Part shown: positions 60,705 through 64,000 of the stretch, in pieces
Layout of the letters: each line of letters opens with the position of its first letter
How positions within the stretch are numbered: the first letter of the stretch is position 1
Assembly (NCBI RefSeq): GCF_014656295.1
Contig: NZ_BNCD01000009.1
Span: forward strand, 124,001 to 188,000
DNA: 64,000 nt
Direction of reading: 5' to 3'
Source of the DNA: Streptomyces sulfonofaciens
Lineage (GTDB): Bacteria; Actinomycetota; Actinomycetes; Streptomycetales; Streptomycetaceae
Program-made: the position numbers and the translations under genes
The notes under the pieces: model-generated
What the model saw: the letters and a program-made list of their open reading frames with translations, nothing else
Told to the model about the DNA's origin: nothing
The model's database searches: none

Positions 60705-63533
60705 TCAGGGCCGCAGCACCAGGGTGTCCTCGGTGCTCTTGTCGACCGCCTTCTCCGAGTAGGCCCAGCCGAGCAGTTCGCCGTTGACCCACTTGTCCGT
60801 CTGGTCGGTGTAATGGGCGTTGTAGGCGTGGCCCGAGGCACCCGTCAGATTGATCCACTTGGACTTGTCGAGGTCCTTGAGGTTGACCACCATCCGCATG
60901 GACGGCACCCAGATGACCCCGTAGCCCCCGGCGGCGTTCCAGCCGGTGGCGTCGACCGCGGCCTGGCCGCCGCCCAGGTTCCACGGGCCGCGGTTGAGGA
61001 CGTACTGCAGGAAGCCGGGGCCCTCGGTGCCGAGGGTCTGGTTCTTCAGGGTCAGCCGGTGCAGACGGCCCCAGCTCCAGGTGTCGATGTCCTTGCCGAG
61101 CTTGGCGGTGAGCTCCCAGCGGGCGTCCTTCATGGCCCGTGCGAAGAGCTGGTCGCGGGTCTTGGTGGCGGGCTCCAGGCGGGTCTTGGGCGACTGCCAC
61201 CAGGCGTTGTCCTGGTCGTTCACGATCCGGCGGACCACCTCGAACCAGCGGTCGCCGCCGTCCGGCTGCGCGGAGTCCGCGTCGCGCTCGCCGCACTCGG
61301 TCACCAGGTGCTGCTCCTCGTCCGCGGGGGCGGTCTTGTCGGCGGGCAGCACGTTCAGGCACTGGCCCTTGACCCGCAGTTCCTTGGGGAGCTTGTTCCC
61401 GAACGCCAGCTTGAGGATGTTGCGCCAGACGGCGTTGAAGTAGGCAGCCGCCGCCGAGTCCGGGTTCTGGGTGTAGTCCCAGCCCTCCAGGAGCTTCTGG
61501 GCCTGGCGGACGTACTTGTCCGAGACGTCGATCTTCAGCAGCTTGGGCGTCAGCAGCTTGGCGATTTCGCTGCTGTTGTCCATCTGCATCTGGCGCATGT
61601 CGTCCGGGGAGATCTTGCCGCCGTTCTTGATCTTCGACTGGATCAGGTCGGTGATCCGCTGGCTGCGGGTGCCGTACTCCCAGTCGGTGGTCAGGAGGTA
61701 GGGGTACTTGTCCTTGTCGACGACGGCCTGGTTGGCGGTGACGATGTAGCCGCGCTCCGGGTTGTACTCGTTGGGCAGCGCCGCCTGCTTGATGTACCTG
61801 CCGGTCCAGTGGAACTTCGGGTCCCAGCCGGGCGCGGGCAGCGAGCCGTCGTAGCCCTTGGGCCGCACGGGGATCCGCCCCGGGGCCTGGTAGCCGATGT
61901 TGCCCTTGGTGTCGGCGTAGACCAGGTTCTGGGACGGCACCTCCAGGTCGCCGGCCGCCTTGCGGAACTGCTGCCAGTCCTGCGCGCGGTCCAGCTCGAA
62001 GACCGCGTCCATGGACCTGCCGGGCGTCAGGGCGGTCCAGCGCAGCGCGACCCCGTAGCCGTCGCCGCGGTCCGGTGCCGCGGCGTCCACGGATGCCTTC
62101 CTGCCCACCTTGACCAGTTCCTCGTCGCGGTCGGAGAGCAGCGGGCCGTTGTTCGTCTCGCGGACCGTGATCGTCTTGGGCTTGCCCCCCGCGACCTCGA
62201 TGGTCTCCTTGCGTGAGGTGAACGGCAGCACCTGGCCGCCGTACTGGTAGCCGTTGCCGGAGAGCTTCTCCAGGTAGAGGTCGGTCACGTCGGCGCCCAG
62301 GTTGGTCATGCCCCAGGCGATGTCCTGGTTGTGGCCGATGACCACTCCGGGCATCCCGGCGAAGGTGTAGCCGGAGACGTCGTAGTGGCACCCGGCGGAC
62401 AGGGCGCGGCAGTGCAGGCCCATCTGGTACCAGACGGAGGGCAGCTCGGGCGCCAGGTGCGGGTCGTTCGCCAGCAGCGGCTTGCCCGTGATGGTGTGCG
62501 CGCCGGAGACGACCCAGGAGTTGGACCCGATGCCGCTGCCGCTCGGCCCGAAGACGGACGGGATGCCGTCGAGCACGTCCGAGACGGCCGACAACTGGTT
62601 CTGCAGCCCGCCGGGAGCGGCCGCGTCGTCCGCGAGCCCGGTGCCCGCCGCGTTGCCCGCCGCCCCCCCGGTCGCAGGCGGCTGCGACCCGCCGGTGCCA
62701 GTCTGCGTGCCGGTGCCCGTCTGGGCGCCCGCGGTGCCCGTCCGGGTGCCGTCGTACGTGTCCGTGACGGCGTTGTAGGAACCCTCCTGGACGATGGGCT
62801 TGTGCAGGTCGTAGGGGTACTCCGGGTAGAGGTCCTTGATCTGCGCCGCGCTCAGCCGGCTCGTCATCAAGGAGCGGTCGATCTCGTCCTGCATGTTGCC
62901 GCGCAGGTCCCAGGCCATCGCCTTCAGCCACGAGACGGAGTCGACCGGGGTCCACTTCTGCGGCTTGTAGTCGTTGGTGAAGCCCAGGGCGGCGTACTCG
63001 ACGGAGATGTCGGCGGCGTCGCGGCCGGCCAGGTACGCATTGACACCCCTGGAGTACGCCTGGAGGTACTTCTTCGTGTCGGGCGAGAGCTTGGAGTCGT
63101 ACTCCTGCTGCGCCACCCGGTACCAGCCGAGCGTGCGCAGGTACTCGTCGGTCTTGATCTGGCTCTTGCCGAACATCTCGGAGAGCCGCCCGGAGGTCGT
63201 ATGACGGCGGACGTCCATCTCCCAGAACCGGTCCTGGGCCTGCACATAGCCCTGCGCCATGAACAGGTCCCGGTCGGAGGAGGCGTAGATCTGCGGGATG
63301 CCGTGGGCGTCGCGCTTCACGTCGACGGGGCCCGCCAGACCCTGGAGCCGGACCGATCCCTTGGTCTGCGGGAAGGAGGCGCGCACCGTGCTGACGCTCC
63401 AGTACGCGCCGTAGCCGACGCCCGCGACGATGGCCAGGACCAGGAGGAGCACGAGGAGACGCGCACGGCGCCCCTTCTGCCGGCCGGACTTGCCGGACTT
63501 TCGACCGGAAGAAGCGGTGGTGGTGGAGGGCAT
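60705..63533 (-). CDS. Penicillin acylase-family N-terminal nucleophile hydrolase
   Basis: Secreted amidase of the penicillin/acyl-homoserine-lactone acylase family, self-cleaved into two chains. The 942-residue product has a basic start, a signal/anchor helix (residues 25-44), the alpha chain (AHGIPQIYASSDRDLFMAQGY), a Thr/Gly-rich linker (about 262-300), and the nucleophile site GIGSNSWVVSG with Ser337 as the new N-terminus, followed by NDPHLAPELPSVWYQ and NQDIAWGMTNLG. ATG follows AAGGA by five bases. Natural substrate unknown; lactone signals or fatty amides are possible. Confidence 0.92.
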   Translation of the reverse strand: MPSTTTASSGRKSGKSGRQKGRRARLLVLLLVLAIVAGVGYGAYWSVSTVRASFPQTKGSVRLQGLAGPVDVKRDAHGIPQIYASSDRDLFMAQGYVQAQDRFWEMDVRRHTTSGRLSEMFGKSQIKTDEYLRTLGWYRVAQQEYDSKLSPDTKKYLQAYSRGVNAYLAGRDAADISVEYAALGFTNDYKPQKWTPVDSVSWLKAMAWDLRGNMQDEIDRSLMTSRLSAAQIKDLYPEYPYDLHKPIVQEGSYNAVTDTYDGTRTGTAGAQTGTGTQTGTGGSQPPATGGAAGNAAGTGLADDAAAPGGLQNQLSAVSDVLDGIPSVFGPSGSGIGSNSWVVSGAHTITGKPLLANDPHLAPELPSVWYQMGLHCRALSAGCHYDVSGYTFAGMPGVVIGHNQDIAWGMTNLGADVTDLYLEKLSGNGYQYGGQVLPFTSRKETIEVAGGKPKTITVRETNNGPLLSDRDEELVKVGRKASVDAAAPDRGDGYGVALRWTALTPGRSMDAVFELDRAQDWQQFRKAAGDLEVPSQNLVYADTKGNIGYQAPGRIPVRPKGYDGSLPAPGWDPKFHWTGRYIKQAALPNEYNPERGYIVTANQAVVDKDKYPYLLTTDWEYGTRSQRITDLIQSKIKNGGKISPDDMRQMQMDNSSEIAKLLTPKLLKIDVSDKYVRQAQKLLEGWDYTQNPDSAAAAYFNAVWRNILKLAFGNKLPKELRVKGQCLNVLPADKTAPADEEQHLVTECGERDADSAQPDGGDRWFEVVRRIVNDQDNAWWQSPKTRLEPATKTRDQLFARAMKDARWELTAKLGKDIDTWSWGRLHRLTLKNQTLGTEGPGFLQYVLNRGPWNLGGGQAAVDATGWNAAGGYGVIWVPSMRMVVNLKDLDKSKWINLTGASGHAYNAHYTDQTDKWVNGELLGWAYSEKAVDKSTEDTLVLRP

Positions 63534-63905
63534 CGCTGTCCTTGCAGTCCTTCGCGATGGGCAGGGCGGAGTGGGCGGTCGGGAAACGTGCGGTCTGTGG
63601 ACGTACGGGCAGAAGTGCGGGCGGCCGTGCGGCCGGTGGCGCGCGAGCGCTGGAGCAACCATAGGCGCAGGACCTGTGGGCCCCGGACGCGGCCATGGCT
63701 CTGGAGGCGCCCTCCCGGCCACGCCGCCGACTCCCCGCGACCCCTGCGTGCGTCGCCGACTGCCGGGAACGCGTCAAGAAACCGTTAACGATTAGGTAAG
63801 GTAACGAAGTACTTGGTGTGCCCGGCCCGGGCGCCCGGACGCGCGGACGGCGGCACGCCCGCGCACGAGGCCGGCACTCGGGTCCAGAAGGGGAAGGAAC
63901 GGCCG
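63534..63905. other. Divergent region before the antiporter
   Basis: Between the acylase and antiporter. TTAACGATTAGGTAAGGTAACG (in part, 63785-63805) holds the palindrome CGTTAACG and repeated AGGTA units near TAAGGT, a possible -10. No other gene seen. Confidence 0.45.
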
Positions 63906-64000
63906 CTGACTGTCCACGACCTCAACCAGCTCCTGCTCGTGTGCTCGCTCGTGCTGCTCGTCGCGGTGGCAGCGGTCCGCCTCTCGTCCCGCAGCGGGCT
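63906..64000 (+). CDS. K+/H+ antiporter, start only (truncated by window), probable CTG start
   Basis: Monovalent cation/proton antiporter (CPA1, NhaP2/CvrA-like), from its first residues LTVHDLNQLLLVCSLVLLVA then AVRLSSRSG, the beginning of a first membrane helix. The reading continues past the window end. AAGGA (63894-63898) lies seven bases before CTG 63906; no ATG or GTG is near in frame, except GTG 63816, which would add 30 Arg/Gly/Pro-rich residues and lacks a ribosome site at that place. Confidence 0.75.
   Translation, partial: MTVHDLNQLLLVCSLVLLVAVAAVRLSSRSG

Overview
The window reads as a core-chromosome segment of a Streptomyces (very high GC, strong G/C third-position bias, many GTG starts, many leaderless promoters, and Streptomyces-type genes such as an SsgA-like protein, SepX, an RpfB-like muralytic enzyme, protein mannosyltransferase and tricorn protease). 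Gene order rplY-pth-ppc-desaturase-galKET-ispE-rsmA-rpf-tatD-rsmI-pmt-ssgE-galU-glp matches, from memory, the S. coelicolor core chromosome. There is no prophage, IS element, CRISPR array or large island; accessory signs are confined to small degenerate intergenic zones.

Layout. 1-12 kb: ribosomal protein L25, peptidyl-tRNA hydrolase, a small membrane protein, PEP carboxylase (minus), a fatty-acid desaturase translationally coupled to a TetR regulator with a tandem operator, a Uma2 nuclease-like protein, a methyltransferase/glyoxalase pair divergent from a MarR regulator, an unusual LuxR-type response regulator and a GNAT. 12-19 kb: galT-galE-galK operon (minus), divergent from a sodium/solute symporter plus a small membrane protein, then a second orphan regulator with a degenerate receiver. 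19-31 kb (all minus): two tandem membrane-anchored beta-propeller paralogues, an ABC-F ATPase, ispE-rsmA, an RpfB-like protein, tatD, a zinc-ribbon protein. 31-46 kb: rsmI divergent from protein mannosyltransferase, a DHFR-like reductase, a penicillin-binding protein, a methyltransferase, an SDR, a broken FUSC-family gene, TetR, a DMT exporter, ssgE, tricorn protease and a Q/S-rich small protein. 46-53 kb: an SDR/hydrolase/Baeyer-Villiger monooxygenase operon divergent from a MerR regulator, a GNAT, an ArsR-like regulator and a decayed zone of gene fragments beside tRNA-Ala(CGC). 53-64 kb: sepX, a RimJ-like acetyltransferase, mog, moaC, glp/moeA and galU on one strand, divergent from 5-formyl-THF cyclo-ligase; a penicillin-acylase-family hydrolase; and the start of a K+/H+ antiporter.

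Joint functions. Several genes act on the cell surface and division: PBP, RpfB-like lytic enzyme, protein mannosyltransferase, SsgE, SepX with Glp, and galU for UDP-glucose. The gal cluster gives uptake and Leloir catabolism of galactose. The BVMO-hydrolase-SDR operon looks like a ketone-to-ester-to-alcohol/acid module under MerR control. Intergenic regions carry an unusual density of GC-rich tandem repeats with units of 7, 16, 18, 19, 23 and 28 bp. Nothing that I could call a wholly new system was found; the best leads are the SepX/Glp cluster, the degenerate receivers, two probable CTG starts, the operator-bearing promoters and the hairpin/small-ORF leader upstream of the zinc-ribbon gene.
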